64,000 nt of DNA from Acestrorhynchus altus (taxonomy: Eukaryota; Chordata; Actinopteri; Characiformes; Acestrorhynchidae), in the NCBI GenBank assembly GCA_034509495.1, contig CM067508.1, positions 31,695,071 to 31,759,070 on the forward strand, given 5' to 3'. Below are positions 63,775 to 64,000 of this stretch, piece after piece; position 1 is the stretch's first letter; every line of letters starts with the position of its first letter. The translations under genes and the position numbers were made by a program. A model generated the notes under the pieces. That model did no database searches. It was not told where the DNA came from and worked only from the letters and a program-made list of their open reading frames with translations.

Positions 63775-64000
63775 CTGTAGTCAAATAAAGTTTTCAGACT
63801 GATTATACACAGCACTTATAAGACACTTAATTATTAACCAGGAACGAGTTTCAGAGACAGATACAGGAACACATTCCTGTTTGAATATATGTGAGAGTCA
63901 TTCAACAAAACCAGGTAAGAAAATGTTATCGTGGTTAAAAAAAAAAAAAACAAAAAAAAAAACTCTTTATATACAGCATCTGACATTCCTTTATTTCGGC

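Overview
This is a vertebrate nuclear window, almost certainly a teleost fish and probably an otophysan such as a characiform or catfish. Evidence: multi-exon genes with GT-AG introns, many Tc1/mariner relics, tRNA-type SINEs, long palindromic non-autonomous elements and abundant microsatellites. There are no bacterial, organellar or CRISPR signals. The order-level placement is an inference from repeat style.

Layout, left to right. (1) rapsn on + (2429-15818), eight coding exons, 412 aa, complete. (2) A complete six-exon RING/B-box/PRY-SPRY TRIM gene on + (19283-23967), 473 aa. (3) ighmbp2 on - (25927-38368), fifteen coding exons, 1011 aa, with helicase, R3H and AN1 zinc finger, plus a predicted non-coding first exon near 39011-39100. 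(4) agk on + (39687-45627), fifteen coding exons, 422 aa, arranged head-to-head with ighmbp2. (5) A repeat-dense spacer (45628-55600). (6) The 3' half of dennd11 on - (about 55619-63774), six exons. The four upstream exons look clean, but the last two coding exons carry small indels that break the reading frame. Its 5' exons lie beyond the window.

The genes act in unrelated processes: acetylcholine-receptor clustering (rapsn), ubiquitin ligation (TRIM), RNA/DNA unwinding (ighmbp2), mitochondrial lipid phosphorylation and protein import (agk), and a DENN-family trafficking protein (dennd11). The interest is in genome structure. agk and dennd11 are also neighbours in human, while rapsn and ighmbp2 lie elsewhere there. 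The agk intron 1 donor sits inside a minisatellite. The repeats include a natural filled/empty insertion-site pair, a 630-bp element with perfect 21-bp terminal inverted repeats, a near-perfect 27-bp hairpin, and at least five copies of one long palindromic element.

I found no convincing undescribed multi-gene system. The best leads are the dennd11 frame disruption, the repeat-embedded agk splice donor and the nested insertion pair. Exon boundaries were set by hand from splice consensus, phase continuity and remembered family sequences. No alignment or database search was run.
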